A DNA stretch of 64,000 nucleotides from Hyperoodon ampullatus. Taxonomy: Eukaryota > Chordata > Mammalia > Artiodactyla > Ziphiidae. Made by a program: the position numbers and the translations under genes. This document shows positions 1 to 11,385 of this stretch, in pieces (position 1 is the first letter of the stretch; every line of letters starts with the position of its first letter). The notes beneath the pieces were generated by a model. That model had not been told where the DNA came from and ran no database searches. It saw nothing but the letters and a program-made list of their open reading frames with translations. Where the stretch lies: NCBI GenBank assembly GCA_949752795.1, contig OX457057.1, positions 4,764,632 through 4,828,631 of the forward strand, given 5' to 3'.

Positions 1-100
1 GAAAAATATTGAACTTCTTTGCTCTTTGTCTTTTGCTGCATCTCTGAGCTTCCATGTAGGGTCAATGATCCTCAGTCTAAAAAACACCCTGTGGAATTGC

Positions 101-470
101 TTTTTTTGTTTTTAATTTTAAAATTTATTTATTTATTTTAAATTTATTTTGGCTGTATTTGGTCTTCGTTGCTGCGTGCGGGCTTTCTCTAGTTGTGGCG
201 AGCGGGGGCTACTCTTCCTCGCGGTGCGCTGGCTTCTCATTGTGGTGGCTTCTCTTGTTGTGGAGCATGGGCTCTAGGTGTGCGGGCTTCAGTAGTTGTG
301 GCATGTGGGCTCAGTAGTTGTGGCTCGTGGGTTCTAGAGCGCAGGCTCAGTAGTTGTGGCGCACAGGCTTAGTTGCTCCGTGGCCTGTGGGATCTTCCCG
401 GACCAGGGATCGACCCTGTGTCTCCTGCATTGGCAGGCGGATGCTTAACCACTGCGCCACCAGGGAAGTC
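101..470 (-). mobile_element. CHR-1-type SINE (long form)
   Basis: tRNA-Glu-derived SINE in reverse, with an AT-rich tail on the left and the head landmark CCACCAGGGAAGTCC on the right. It is flanked by a 16-bp target-site duplication (CCTGTGGAATTGCTTT at 88-103, with one mismatch at 471-486), which marks a complete retroposition event. Confidence 0.92.
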
Positions 471-483
471 CCTGTGGGATTGC

Positions 484-1020
484 TTTGAGTGTGGGTTTGT
501 TGTTGAGAACTCTGTTGGTGTTTGTTTTTCTGAAAATCTCTCTATCTGACGTCATTAATATTGAAGGATATTTTCTCAGGGTAGAGAAACTTGGTTTGGC
601 AGTTATTTTGATTTCCAGCACTTTGGCAATATCATTTCACTTCCTTTAGGCTTTTGCTATTGCTGTTGTGAAGTGTTTCTCTTTTCTCTTTTGGGGACTC
701 CAATCACACCGTCTCAGTGTATTCTCTCTTTTCTGTCTTCCTTCTTTTTTTGTTTTTTTGTTTGTGTGTGTGTGTGGTATGCGGGCCTCGCACTGTTGTG
801 GCCTCTCCGTGGCATGTGGGATCCTCCCAGACCGGGGCACGAACCTGCGTCCCCTGCATTGACAGGTGGACTCTCAACCACTGCGCCACCAGGGAAGGCC
901 TGTCTTCCTTCTTTTTATCGCTATGGCTTCTTTGTGGATAGCTCCCTCTGACCAATCTTCCACTTCACTAATTCTCTCATTTTCTTAAATTTTTTTCCTA
1001 AATTTTTAAAACTACTTTAT
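484..1020 (-). mobile_element. Old L1 (L1M-type) fragments split by a SINE
   Basis: The text around 600-710 (CACTTTGGCAATATCATT, GGGGACTCCAATCACACC) and 945-985 resembles mammalian L1M sequence read in reverse. A CHR-2 SINE sits inside. Subfamily not assignable by eye. Confidence 0.5.
750..899 (-). mobile_element. CHR-2-type SINE with large internal deletion
   Basis: The start (GGTATGCGGGCCTCGCACTGTTGTGGCCTCTCC) jumps straight to GTGGCATGTGGGATCC, so roughly 70 bases of the usual middle are missing. A 17-bp duplication CTGTCTTCCTTCTTTTT flanks it at 733-749 and 900-916, so both ends of the insertion are present. Confidence 0.9.
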
Positions 1021-1057
1021 TGAGTATAGTTTAGGTCCAGTATAATGTACATACTTA

Positions 1058-1492
1058 TTCTTTTTTAATTAAAGTATAGTTGATTTACAATGTTGTGTTA
1101 GTTTCAGGTGTTCATCAAAGTGATTCAGTTATATATCTATTCTTTTTCAGATTCTTTTCCCTTATAGGTTATTACAAAATATTGAGTACAGTTCCTTGTG
1201 CTATACAGTAGGTCCTTGCTGGTTATATATTTTATGTATAGTAGTGTGTATCTGTTAATCCCAAACTCCTAATTTATCCCTTCCCCTCCTTTCCCCTTCG
1301 GTAACCATAAGTTTGTTTTCTATGTCTCTGGGTCTACTTTTGTTTCGTATATAAGTTCATTTGTATCACTTTTTTTTTTTTTTAGATTCCACATATAAAC
1401 GATATCATATGATATTTGTCTTTCTTTGTCTGGCTTACTTCACTTAGTATGATAATCTCTAGGTTCATCCATGTTGTTGCAGATGTGATGCA
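1058..1492 (-). mobile_element. L1 3' UTR fragment
   Basis: The hallmark reverse-strand L1 3' end of cetartiodactyls is present: AGTATAGTTGATTTACAATG, then AAAGTGATTCAGTTATA, CTATACAGTAGGTCCTTG and TTAGATTCCACATATAA. 5'-truncated; no ORF content. Confidence 0.88.
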
Positions 1493-1730
1493 TATATTTA
1501 AAATGAACAATTTAATGAGTTTTGATACATATATACACAGATAAATCCATTACTATAATTAAAATACTGAATATTTTCATCACCTCCAAAAATTTCCTCA
1601 TACCCTTTTATAATCTATCCCTCTCTTTACTCCTATCTCCAGGCAAACACAAATCCATTATCTATCATCATAGATTAGTTTGAATTTTCTAGAATTTTAT
1701 ATGTGGAATCATACAGTCTGCTCCGAAGCT
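1493..1730 (-). mobile_element. Older L1-type 3' fragment
   Basis: AATGAACAATTTAATGAGTT through TCTAGAATTTTATATGTGG resembles ancient L1M 3' sequence in reverse (the CATCACCTCCAAAAATTTCC block). Family assigned from memory only. Confidence 0.5.
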
Positions 1731-1971
1731 ATCATCCTATATCTTCCCTATACTATCACTGCAGGAAGACCCTTTTCCTCTCTTCAGTGTTGGTACCCCT
1801 GTTTCCCAATGCCCTCTTTCCTATTTTTGTTTTATTCCATTGTTTTGATGCAGCAACTCTTGCTCCCACAGTTTTTTTTTTTTTGAGAACTTGGATGCCC
1901 TTATCCTACCTTTATATTTGATGGCTAGTTTGTTAGTTAGATAGTATGGCTGGGTATAAAAATCTATGTTG

Positions 1972-2179
1972 GGGCTTCCCTGGTGGTGCAGTGGTTGAGA
2001 GTCCGCCTGCCGATGCAAGGGACACGGGTTCGTACCCTGGTCTGGGAAGATCCCACATGACACGGAGTGGCTGGGCCTGTGAGCCATGGCCGTTGAGCCT
2101 GCACGTCTGAAGCCTGTGCTCTGCAACGGGAGAGGCCACAACAGTGAGAGGCCCACATACAGCAAAAAAAAAAAAAAAA
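1972..2179 (+). mobile_element. CHR-2-type SINE
   Basis: Forward copy starting GGGCTTCCCTGGTGG and ending in a poly(A) tail. The direct repeat CTATGTTG flanks it at 1964-1971 and 2180-2187. The tRNA-like A and B boxes are recognisable near the head (GTGGTTGAGAG, GGGTTCGTACC). Confidence 0.92.
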
Positions 2180-2224
2180 CTATGTTGTAAAAATGTTTGC
2201 TCAAAATTTTGAAGGCATTGTTTT

Positions 2225-2730
2225 ACCATCTTCAGTTCCCAGTATTGCTGGCAACAGGACTGATTCTTTTTAATTCCTGAGGCTTTGTAACTCTCTTTTT
2301 TTCTTTGGATATATTGTTTTTATTCCTGGTGTTCTGAAATTCCATGATGATATACCTTGTCTGGGTCTTTAAAAAATTATTGTGCCACACGCTCAGTGGG
2401 CTCTTTTAACCAGGAAACTTCTATCCATCACTTCTGGAAATCTTTATTTGATTGTTTGATAACTTAATTCCATTGATTTTCTTGGTTTGTTCTTACTGGA
2501 ACTCAGTTTATTGTGATGTTGGACCTCTTGGACTGATTTCCTAATGTATTTTTCTTTTTTTAATCTCCATTCTTTCCCTTTTTAGTCTTTATTGGAGATC
2601 TCAACAATACCATTCCTTTCATTGATTTTTTTAAAATGTCTGTAATAACATTTTTTGATTTTCTAGAGTTCTTTCTTATTCTCTGATTTTTTTCTTTACA
2701 ATAGTTTCATGGATACAGTAGTTGTCTCCT
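2225..2730 (-). mobile_element. Old L1 (L1M-type) fragment
   Basis: Blocks such as CACACGCTCAGTGGGCTCTTT, GATGTTGGACCTCTTGGACT and AGTCTTTATTGGAGATCTC resemble a widespread ancient L1M segment in reverse orientation. Highly diverged; name uncertain. Confidence 0.5.
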
Positions 2731-3655
2731 CATATCTCTGAGGATGTACCTAGTTTTATTCCATTCCCTCACTATTTCTATCTCCTCCCAGTTATTTTTT
2801 TCCTGTTTTTTTTGGGGGGGTGGGATGGGGAGGAGGTGTTTCCCTCATAGCTCTGAAGATCCTTGCCTGTCTATTGATGGGAGCTCCATTTACATGTTCA
2901 AGGCTAGTCTTCTGGTGGGCCTATTGGAGAGTTGTCAGGTAAGGTCCCCCAGATGTCAGATCTGTAGGCTTTCTCTCTTAGGTGAATTGGTTTTCCCAGA
3001 GAGGAGTCCTCCTTTCTCTTGCCTGGGGTAGGTAAAAGCCCTGCAGAGGAAGGGGCCAGGAATAGCATTTCAGTATCTAGACATTCACAAAATTTCCATT
3101 TTTTAGTATAAAATCTGGTGTCTACTTGTGCTCCGGTATCTAGACTCCAAAGCCTTTTCTTACCAGATAATAAGCCTCCAATAGGGGTGGGGGTGCTATC
3201 GTTGCCTGGCTGGGTAGATTGGGGAGGGGGATCTGGGGTTATTAACTATTCTTTATATACACTATCAACAGCACTGTCCAGTCTCCAATTCCTGAACCAC
3301 TTCTGGATCCTTTCCAGCACAAACCAGCCCACTTTCCAGTTGTCTTCCCATACCCCATGGGCATTTAGCAGAGTGGAGACAGCTGTAGCCTAAGTCATTT
3401 CCAAGGGTCCCTCCAGGTTCCATTTTCCAAAATTTTGTTGACCTCTTTTGTTTGATGTCACCTCCTCTCCCATTCATTTTGTCCATATGCATTTGTACCT
3501 GTTAAATTCCTTTATTATCATTTTACTGGGATTTCTGGAGGGAGCAAAGACAGACTTCTATATGTGTTCTGTCAGTTTTCATCTAAGTCCCCTTGTACAA
3601 AAAAATGTTATGGTACTTCCCCATGTGTACCACTTATATTCCACTGACAAATTTC
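2731..3655. other. No gene or clear repeat recognised
   Basis: About 0.9 kb of unique-looking intergenic DNA with a G-rich patch near 2813-2836. Open frames here are short and lack supporting features. Confidence 0.5.
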
Positions 3656-4012
3656 CATCATTTACACATTTATTTCCTCTATAGACTCTAAGCTCCTTGA
3701 GGCAAGTGTATTTTGTGTCTACATCTCCAACAGTATTGTGTGCTTGGCATATAAGAAGTGCTTCAGGGGCTTCCCTGGTGGCTCAGTGGTTGGGAGTCCG
3801 CCTGCCGATGCAGGGGACACGGGTTCGTGCCCCGGTCCGGGAAGATCCCACATGCCGTGGAGCGGCTGGGCCCGTGAGCCATGGCTGCTGAGCCTGCGCG
3901 TCCGGAGCCTGTGCTCCGCAACGGAAGAGGCCACAGCAGTGAGAGGCCTGCTTACCCCTCTACCAAAACAAAAAGAAGTGCTTTAGGCACATGCATGTAT
4001 TTAAGGTTTGCT
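3656..4012 (+). mobile_element. L2 3' end split by a CHR-2 SINE
   Basis: CTCTAAGCTCCTTGAGG...CTTGGCATATAAGAAGTGCTT is the conserved 3' end of LINE-2. It is interrupted by a CHR-2 SINE (3766-3972), after which AAGAAGTGCTTTAGG resumes it. Confidence 0.7.
3766..3972 (+). mobile_element. CHR-2-type SINE inserted in L2
   Basis: Forward copy starting GGGGCTTCCCTGG, with an 11-bp target duplication AAGAAGTGCTT at 3753-3763 and 3973-3983. The tail is short and degenerate (CCAAAACAAA), unlike the long poly(A) of other copies. Confidence 0.92.
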
Positions 4013-4840
4013 AAAACTAGGAGGAATGGAGGAGCTGGAAACAAAAGGTGATGGAGATGGAGAAGCAGAGCGGTGTTTTCACCCACTGAGAGGCCGAGGA
4101 ATAGAGCTCCCGTGGGAGTGCCAAGGACCCCCGGAGAAGAACAGTGCCAAGGAAAGCCCTCAGTCCCTCTGAATTGGGGTAGACCAGCCCTCTACCCAGC
4201 ACCCCCGATCTCAGGAAGTGCATGGCTCTGCACTTCGGTCGCTGTCCATCTCCCTTCCCATCCAGTGTGAATCCTAAGAAGAGACAGGCCAGGGCGGCTT
4301 TGTCACTGAGGGTGGTTAGGTGGGCACCGGGCTTGACCACAGAGTCAGGCCAGGATTGAAGAAATGGCTCCTTTTAAATGAAGTGCCAACTTCAAAGAAA
4401 AACCTCTGGGGTTTTTTGTCAGTTTCTTGTTTGGTTTTAATTTGTTTTTACATTTCCCCCCTGCCCCCAGTGGTAAGAAGTTTATGATCCTACGTAACAG
4501 CCAGCCCAAAGCCAGGCAGTTCAGGAAGTAGACGGGCCAGCCACTCCACTACATCATCAAGGAGGGAGGTGTTTTCCACGTTGCCTCTCCGTTCTTGGGA
4601 ATTGTGTCTGCTTAGACTGGATGCTCTTATGGTACCTAGATGGCTGCCAAAGGTCAGTTTAAAAAAATGAGTATTTTGTCTTACAAAAATACTGGAAGTC
4701 CTTGGAGGGAGGGGAATGAGAATTGTTGTTTATTGAAGAGAGAGTTTCAGGGTCACTAGGCGGAAAAGGCTCTCAAGAAGGGTCGCACACGATGGGAATG
4801 TACTTAACACTACAGAACAATACACTTAAACGTGGTTAAA
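4013..4840. other. No gene or clear repeat recognised
   Basis: Unique-looking intergenic DNA of moderate GC content. Open frames near 4017-4340 on both strands overlap each other and show no protein family I know. Confidence 0.5.
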
Positions 4841-4880
4841 GTGGTAAATTGTATGTTACGTATATTTATCACAATTTTTT
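4800..4880 (+). mobile_element. L1 3'-terminal fragment (short)
   Basis: CACTTAAACGTGGTTAAAGTGGTAAATTGTATGTTACGTATATTTATCACAA resembles the terminal 3' UTR of mammalian L1MA/L1MB elements in forward orientation. Confidence 0.5.
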
Positions 4881-4899
4881 TTTATGTTGGGGGTAAGAG

Positions 4900-5180
4900 T
4901 TTATTAATTAATTAATTTATTTTTACTGTGTTGGGTCTTTGTTTCTGTGCGAGGGCCTTCTCTAGTTGTGGCAAGCGGGGGCCACTCTTCATCGCGGTGC
5001 ACGGGCCTCTCACTATCGCGGCCTCTCTCATTGCGGAGACCAGGCTCCAGACGCACAGGCTCAGTAGTTGTGGCACACGGGCCCAGTTGCTCCGCGGCAT
5101 GTGGGATACTCCCAGGGCTCGAACCTGTGTCCCCTGCCTTAGCAGGCAGATTCTCAACCACTGCGCCACCAGGGAAGCCC
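4900..5180 (-). mobile_element. CHR-1-type SINE
   Basis: Reverse copy with a TTAATTAATTAATTT tail at left and CGCCACCAGGGAAGCCC at right. Its middle blends CHR-1-like wording (AGTTGTGGCAAGCGGGGGCC) with CHR-2-like wording (GGGCCTCTCACTATCGCGGCC). Confidence 0.88.
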
Positions 5181-5555
5181 AATTTATTACAATTTTTAAA
5201 AGTAAAAAAAAAATGTATATATTGGGAGTCTTGACCTCTTGACCTTGGGTCGGTTTGAATCCAGAGGCCTTGCTCCTGATCTCAGTGTCATCTAGGAAGC
5301 TGAGCGGTAAGCAGAAATGCTACCCATCCATTAGGTATTGAAAGTTCCAGAACTCAGCAGAGTCACCTCTGCTTGAGGCCACACCTGACACATAGTGAAG
5401 GCTTATAGCTTACACCTCTGAATGAGTTTTCAACTTGAGCTTCAGTTGTAGACAGTGGCTGGCTGAGGCCTTAGTTCTTCAGTGTTAAAGCTAAGGACGC
5501 TTCTAGAAAGGCTGGAGCAGCTTCCAACCTCAGGGCTAATAACATTTGGTTCTGG
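5181..5555. other. No gene or clear repeat recognised
   Basis: Unique-looking intergenic DNA between a SINE and a MER5A fossil. Confidence 0.5.
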
Positions 5556-5728
5556 TTAAGTGTTTGCTGTGGGTTTGTCCTGTGCACTGTGGGAGGCTTA
5601 GCAGCATCCTGGCCTCCACCCACCAGATGCCAGTGGTACCATTCCCCAGTTGGGACAACCAAAAACATCTCCAGACATTGCCAGAAATCCCCTGGGGAAC
5701 ACGATCACCCAGGTTGAGAACTATTAGG
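5556..5728 (-). mobile_element. MER5A (hAT-Charlie, non-autonomous)
   Basis: TCCTGTGCACTGTGGGAGG, CCAGATGCCAGTGGTACC, CTCCAGACATTGCCAGAAAT and GGTTGAGAACTATTAG match the MER5A consensus in reverse, close to its usual length of about 190 bp. Confidence 0.8.
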
Positions 5729-5837
5729 CCGGCGGTGACGATGTTATTCACAAACCACAAGGATCTCAAGGCCCACTTTTCTTCTCCGAAATTGGCTTCT
5801 ACTGCAGAGAAAAGAAAAATATTTACATTACCATTTA

Positions 5838-6033
5838 TGGAATATTGACTGTGTTCCAGATGCTATGGCAACCAATTCATTATGTCATTGAATCTTTCGG
5901 AAAACTCTCTGATGTAAGTATTAGTAGCCTCACTTTACAGATAAGGAAACTGGGTCTAGAGAAGTTAGGTGCTTCTTCCCAACTCATGGAGCAAGTAAAT
6001 AGCGAAACCAGGGTTCCAACCAAGGTCTGACTC
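5838..6033 (+). mobile_element. MIR SINE
   Basis: The conserved MIR core is visible: TGTTCCAGATGCTATGG, TCACTTTACAGATAAGGAAACTG, then GGTTCCAACCAAGGTCTGACTCC. This is an ancient, pre-placental insertion. Confidence 0.8.
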
Positions 6034-6204
6034 CTTTTATGACTGCCTTTATGTTTGTTTGTTTGTTTCTCTTTCAGATTAATTTATATAATGATGTTTC
6101 AGATATGTGGTGTGTAAAGATGTGATCAGTCACCCACAAAGGCGGGGAATATTCTATTGCCCATTCAATAGCTCTGACTCTGAGATAAAGTCTCTATGAA
6201 TTAG

Positions 6205-6450
6205 AGGGGGAGGGGTAAATTGGGAGATTGGGATTGACATAAACACACTACTATATATAAAATAAATAACTATTAAGAACCTGGTGTAAAGCACAGGGGA
6301 CTCTACTCAATACTCTGTAATGGCCTATATGGGAAAAGAATCTAAAAAAGAGTGGATACATGTGTATATATAACTGATTCACTTTGCTGTACACCTGAAA
6401 CTAACACAACACTGTAAATCAACTATTCTGCAATAAAAATTATATTTTAA
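6205..6450 (+). mobile_element. 5'-truncated L1 3' UTR with perfect target duplication
   Basis: A 246-bp forward L1 3' end (AACTGATTCACTTTGCTGTACACC, ACACAACACTGTAAATCAAC) is bounded by an 18-bp perfect direct repeat, AAAGTCTCTATGAATTAG, at 6187-6204 and 6451-6468. The intact duplication indicates a relatively recent insertion. Confidence 0.92.
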
Positions 6451-6468
6451 AAAGTCTCTATGAATTAG

Positions 6469-7863
6469 GACATTAAGTACATTTCTGCATCGGTGGCAAG
6501 GCAGCCGGTGAAGGGACCCAATATCCATGCCCTTCCCGGTTGTAATAATGCTCAAATGTCCCTTAGCCAGCAGAGGGCAGACCTGTGGTCCCAATCGACA
6601 GAAGTGGGCAAAGCAAATTGTTCTTGAAGGTTTGGAACAGAGAGGGGGAAAGGTTTCAGGAAAATGGTACCTGCATCAGTTCCTTGTCCAGAGGTGGGGT
6701 CTTTTTTATATTTTTGGAGATAATATATTTAATTGTCCTATTCTTTTAAAAATGCACAACCCCCTTCCATAAAGAGAACCTGAAGTTTGAAGACCACCTT
6801 AGCTTTGTTTTCCTATTCCTGACGTTTCATTTTAAAGCTGATCTCAGTCTGTAAGGTGATAGGAGCAAAAACTGTTTCTGCTGTGAAATACTATTAAGAA
6901 GGAGGGGGTTTCCTCTTCATCTTCCTTTTGGGTAGGTTCTCGGGGGCTCCGTGCCATGACTGCCATGTAAGGCCATGTGTTCAGGCCCCAGCACGCTACC
7001 AAGGCAGGGAGCTGAATCCACAAGGTGATGGATGTATCGAAAGAGAGCAGTCACAGCTGTCTTTATTCATGGAGCAGGAAATCACCCACAGAACCTTTGG
7101 CCAAAATTCTGTCTAGGCTGAAACTCTGATACATTTACTAAAATCTTCCCTTTTACATGCTTATCTGCATGAAAATCCCAGGAAGGTGAATGAAAGCCAG
7201 GGTTTCTCCAAGTTTGTTAAGTATCCTGGAGAACTAGGCTTTCACCTGCTGCCTGGCCCTGCTGCCAGCTCCTTGTAACGAGTTCTGTGCCTGGAAGAGC
7301 CATATCCATCATGATAAGCTATTTATACAGAGGCTTTTCCTTTCCTGTCTGTGTTACCACCAGCATTTCTGTAGGGACCAGCATTTTCAAAATCTCTTCT
7401 GAATGGAGTGGTGGAGGGAGGTGAGTACTGCAAGCACTTCTTTCCCCTTCTACCAAATGTGTCTGATTACGTTTGCATTTAAGGTTGTTGCTAAGTCTAG
7501 GAAAATGGTCATTTGGGAAAAAATTCAAAGAAAGTCACAGATTCTGCTTGTTCGATGAAGATGAAATTTCCCACTCTGAGCAACAATTTTCCTCCAGAAA
7601 CAGCCCACTTATTTGATTCATGAGTGCCATGTGATGTTAGAGCAATTAGTTCCTTGCAAACAATACAAAAGGACAAAAGTTTCAAGGTTTGGAATCACCA
7701 TGGCAACACTTCAGATTCCCTGCTGTGCCCGGTCTCGGAATGATAGGAACTGGTCTTGCCATTCCTCTGAAACTGGCCAAAGCCTCAAGACTTACAGCGT
7801 CACCCAGCTGGTGCACAGAATGAATTTTTGCAGCACCCCAGGCAAAGTTTCCTGGGATGTGGG
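6469..7863. other. No gene or clear repeat recognised
   Basis: About 1.4 kb of unique-looking sequence. Several open frames of 60-100 codons exist, but none has family resemblance or plausible splice context. Confidence 0.5.
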
Positions 7864-8318
7864 TGTAGTGGGTAGAATAGTGGTCCCCCAAAAAGGTATG
7901 TTCAAGTCCTAACCTCTGGAACCTGTGAATGTGACCTTATCTGGGAAAAGGGTCTTTGCCTATATAATTAAGGATCTCAAGATGATATTATCCTGGATTT
8001 TGGTTGGGGCCTAAGTCCAATGAGAAGAAGGCAGAGGGAGATTTGAGGTTTGAGACACAGACACAGAGGGAAGGCGTCCATGTGAACACCGAGGCAGAGG
8101 TTGGAGTGATGCTGCCATAAGCCAATGGATGCCAGGAGACAACCAGTAGTTGGCAGAGGCCAGGGAGGATCCTTCCCTAGACCGTCAGAAGGAGTGTGGT
8201 TCTGCTGATGCTCAGATTTCAGACTTCTGGCTTCCAGAACTGTGAGAGAATAAATGTCTGCTTTTTCCGCCACCCAGTTTGTGACACTTTGTACGGCAGT
8301 CACAGGAAACTAATACCA
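7864..8318 (+). mobile_element. MLT1-type LTR (ERVL-MaLR), solo
   Basis: AGTCCTAACCTCTGGAACC, AATGTGACCTTATCTGGG, TCCAGAACTGTGAGAGAATAAATG (polyadenylation signal) and the closing GGAAACTAATACCA match the MLT1 LTR pattern. No internal retroviral sequence accompanies it. Confidence 0.82.
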
Positions 8319-9207
8319 CGGGTGACTTCTGTTCTCCCATCCTATGACCTTCCATGCTTGAGTTATAGCAGAGAGCTCCTTGCCGTTGACTGAAGAACAT
8401 ATTTTTTTCTTAAGAAAAGAAAACAAAAATATAAAGCAGTTTTGGATGAACCACCAAACCACCTAGATCATCAGAATCAATTCTGGGGTCTGCGGGCTCC
8501 GCTTGGGCTACAAGTTCTCATCCTGGGTGTCTTGAGACCATCATTCTCCCTAACAATAGCTTTAGGTACAGCTCCTTGGTTTTTTCCTGTCCTTCCCTTT
8601 ACCAGAAGCTTATCTGAAAGCTAGTTTCATTGCTACTGCTCCTTTCTCACTCTGGTCAGAATCCTCTTTTTGTAGCATCATAAATGGTTTCCATGGAAAT
8701 GAAAGGTTGAGATAGAATGGTGCCGATGTGCATGTAAACTTCAGAATTAAACAAGGGCTATTGTTTTTGCCTACCATGGAGTTTCATTCATTCTGAAGGT
8801 GTCATAGGGGGTTTGGGAATGCATACCCCTAACTTCCTGCTTTTCTACCATATTCCAGCCCATCTAGCTAAGGAAGCATGGAGTGGCATGGAAACACCCC
8901 AGATCTTCATTGCCCTTATTCTTCAGGCTTTCTTTTAGTTTTGGCGTGTGCGTGTAAATGTCAACAGGTGAGGTGAGATGTGCTGTAAATAAGCAGATGA
9001 TCCCCCCAGGGTAGGCTGTGGGTGAGATGAAAATTCTAGCAGGAGATATCAGAGGCTAAGCCTTTACCAGTCTAAACTCATCCTGTGTCAGCGCATCAGA
9101 ACCAGTGAGCAGAAGAGGAAAGAGGAAAGAGGACCCAAGGCTATGTGCTTGCCCTCGTAACCCTGAGGACAGGGGCCCAGAGTTCACACCCGCTTCTTGC
9201 AGCAATT
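8319..9207. other. No gene or clear repeat recognised
   Basis: Unique-looking intergenic DNA; nothing supportable beyond short chance open frames. Confidence 0.5.
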
Positions 9208-9527
9208 TTTTAAAATAAATTTATTTTATTTATTTACTTTTGGCCTCATTGGGTCTTCGTTGCCGCCCGCGGGCTTTCTCTGATTGCGGCGAGCGGGGGG
9301 CTACTCTTTGTTGTGGTGCGTGGGCTTCTCACTGTGGTGGCTTTTCTTGTTGAAGAGCACAGGCTCTAGGCGTGCGAACTTCAGTAGTTGCGGCGCGTGG
9401 GCTCAGTAGTTGTGGCGCACGGACTTAGTTGCTCTGCGGCATGTGAGATCTTCCCAGACCAGGGCTCGAACCCGTGTCTCCTGCATTGGCAGGCAGATTC
9501 TTAACCACTGCGCCACCAGGGAAGTCC
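9208..9527 (-). mobile_element. CHR-1-type SINE (long form)
   Basis: Reverse copy with an AT-rich tail (AAATTTATTTTATTTATT), GCGGCGAGCGGGGGGCTACTC in the middle and CCACCAGGGAAGTCC at the right end. Confidence 0.92.
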
Positions 9528-9950
9528 AAGGCACAGCCTTTGACGTGCACAGATTTCTCCAGGATGGTTTAGTCATAGGGAGAAGTAGACCTTAACCAAT
9601 CCTCTAAATAGCTCCCAGTAATGAGATGAGCACCTGGTGGGGCAGCCCAGGTGGGGATTCTGAGTCACCGCAGCTCTGCATCCTTCCTGTACAGGAGACA
9701 CCACCTGGTAATTCTTACTTCAGAGTAGGTGGGGTGACCATATTATCACCCACACTGGAGCACTTTTCAGAGTGAAAGGAGCCACTGTTAATAATACCAG
9801 GACCATGAGCACAGCTTGGACTGTCCCTGGGAAAGAGGGTGACCAGCTTTAGGCTGACGTGTATTCAGCTCCACTATAGATCTCAGTGTTGAAGTACCCT
9901 TGGGACTCCGGGCTTGGATGTCTTCTTTTTTATATCTTCCATATTCCTAC
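9528..9950. other. No gene or clear repeat recognised
   Basis: Unique-looking intergenic DNA between a CHR-1 SINE and a DNA-transposon fossil. Confidence 0.5.
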
Positions 9951-10168
9951 ACCAGTGCTGTCCAGTGGAATTTTCTGCGATGATGGAAATGTTCTGTATC
10001 TGTGCTGTCCAATACAATAGCCACTAGTCACATGTGCCTACTGAGTACTTGAAAGGTGGCTAGTGTGGCTAAGGAATTAAAATTAAAATTTTATTTAATT
10101 TTAACTAGTAGAAAGGTAAATGACCATATGGGGCTAGAGGCTCCTGTACTGCATGACACGGACTAGAT
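9951..10168 (+). mobile_element. hAT-like DNA transposon fossil (family uncertain)
   Basis: AGTGCTGTCCAGTGGAATTTTCTGCGATGATGG followed by CTGTCCAATACAATAGCCACTAGTCACATGTG is a familiar mammalian MER-type DNA transposon pattern with an AT-rich centre. I cannot name the exact MER family with certainty. Confidence 0.5.
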
Positions 10169-10225
10169 GATTTCACCCAGTGCCACAGTTTGGTTTTGTT
10201 TTTTTAAGTTTTCTCTCTTTATTCT

Positions 10226-10436
10226 TTTTAAAAACATTTTAATATTTATTTATTGTGGCTGTGTTGGGTCTCAGTTGTGGCACAAGAGGTCTTCGTTGCG
10301 ACATATGAGCTCTTAGTTGTGGCATGTGGACCCTTTGTTGCGGCATGTGGGATCTAGTCCCCCGACCAGGGATCGAACCCTGGCCCCCTGCATTGGAAGT
10401 GCAGAGTCTTACCTACTGGGCCACCAGGGAAGTTCC
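10226..10436 (-). mobile_element. tRNA-Glu-derived SINE (older, shorter type)
   Basis: Reverse copy: AATATTTATTTATTGTGGCTG tail, GCATGTGGGATCTAGTCCCC, ATTGGAAGTGCAGAGTCTTA and CCACCAGGGAAGTTCC head. It carries the GCAGAGTCTTA...CTGGGCCACC variant seen in the older subfamily. Confidence 0.88.
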
Positions 10437-10514
10437 GGTGTCATAACTTTACAACCATCTGTAGGCCCTGATTCCCAAATTGGTCTAGCGGGCCCAACCA
10501 CTTTGCTAAAATCC

Positions 10515-11385
10515 AGACTGAAGATGTGGAGAAATTGGAACCCTTGTGCATTGCTTAGAGGAATGTAAAATGGTGCAGCTGCCATGGTAAATAGCAGGAC
10601 TGTTCTTTGAAAACTTAAAAAGAATTACCATGTGATTCAGTAATTCTACTCCGAAATGTATATCCAAAAGACCTGAAAACAGGGGCTCAAACATGTTTGT
10701 ACGCCCAAGTTCATAGCAGCGTTATTCACAATAACCAAAAGGTGGAAGCAGCCCAAGTGTCCACCGATGGATGAGTGGATAAGCAAAGTGTGGTACTTAC
10801 CCACAGTGGAGTATTATTCAACCTCGAAACAGAAGGAAATGTTGACATGCTACACGTGGCTGAACCTTGAAGACATTATGCTAAGTGAAATAAGCTGGTC
10901 ACAAGAGGACAAATACCGTATGATTCCTCTTATGGGAGATTCCTAGACTAGTCAAATTCATAGAGACAAAGTAGAATGGTGATTGCTAGGGGCTGGGGAG
11001 AAGGGAAGTTATTGGGTAGAAAGTATCAGCTGGGGAAGATATAAAAGTTCCAGAAATGGATGGTGGTGATGGTTGTACAACAATGAATGAATGAAAGGCT
11101 ACCAAACTGTATACTTTAAAATGGTTAAAATGGTCAATTTTGGGGCTTCCCTGGTGGCGCAGTGGTTGAGAGTCCGCCTGCCGATGCAGGAGACACGGGT
11201 TTGTGCCCCGGTCTGGGAAGATCCCACATGCTGCGGAGTGACTGGGCCCGTGAGCCATGGCCGCTGAGCCTGTGCGTCCAGAGACTGTGCTCCGCAACGG
11301 GAGAGGCCACAACGGTGAGAGGCCCGCGTACCACAAAGAAAAAAAAGGTAAATTCTGTTCTGTATATTTACCACATGAAAAGGCC
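10515..11385 (+). mobile_element. L1 (L1MA/L1MB-type) ORF2 tail and 3' UTR, split by a SINE
   Basis: Forward L1: GTTCATAGCAGCGTTATTCACAATAACC and GGATGAGTGGATAAGC derive from the end of ORF2. GGTGATTGCTAGGGGCTGGGG and TTTAAAATGGTTAAAATGG are 3' UTR. A CHR-2 SINE occupies 11143-11347, after which TAAATTCTG...TATTTACCACA continues the L1. All frames are decayed. Confidence 0.85.
11143..11347 (+). mobile_element. CHR-2-type SINE nested in L1
   Basis: Forward copy starting GGGGCTTCCCTGGTGGCGC, inserted in an L1 3' UTR. The flanks GGTCAATTTT and GGTAAATTCT form a degraded target duplication. Confidence 0.92.
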
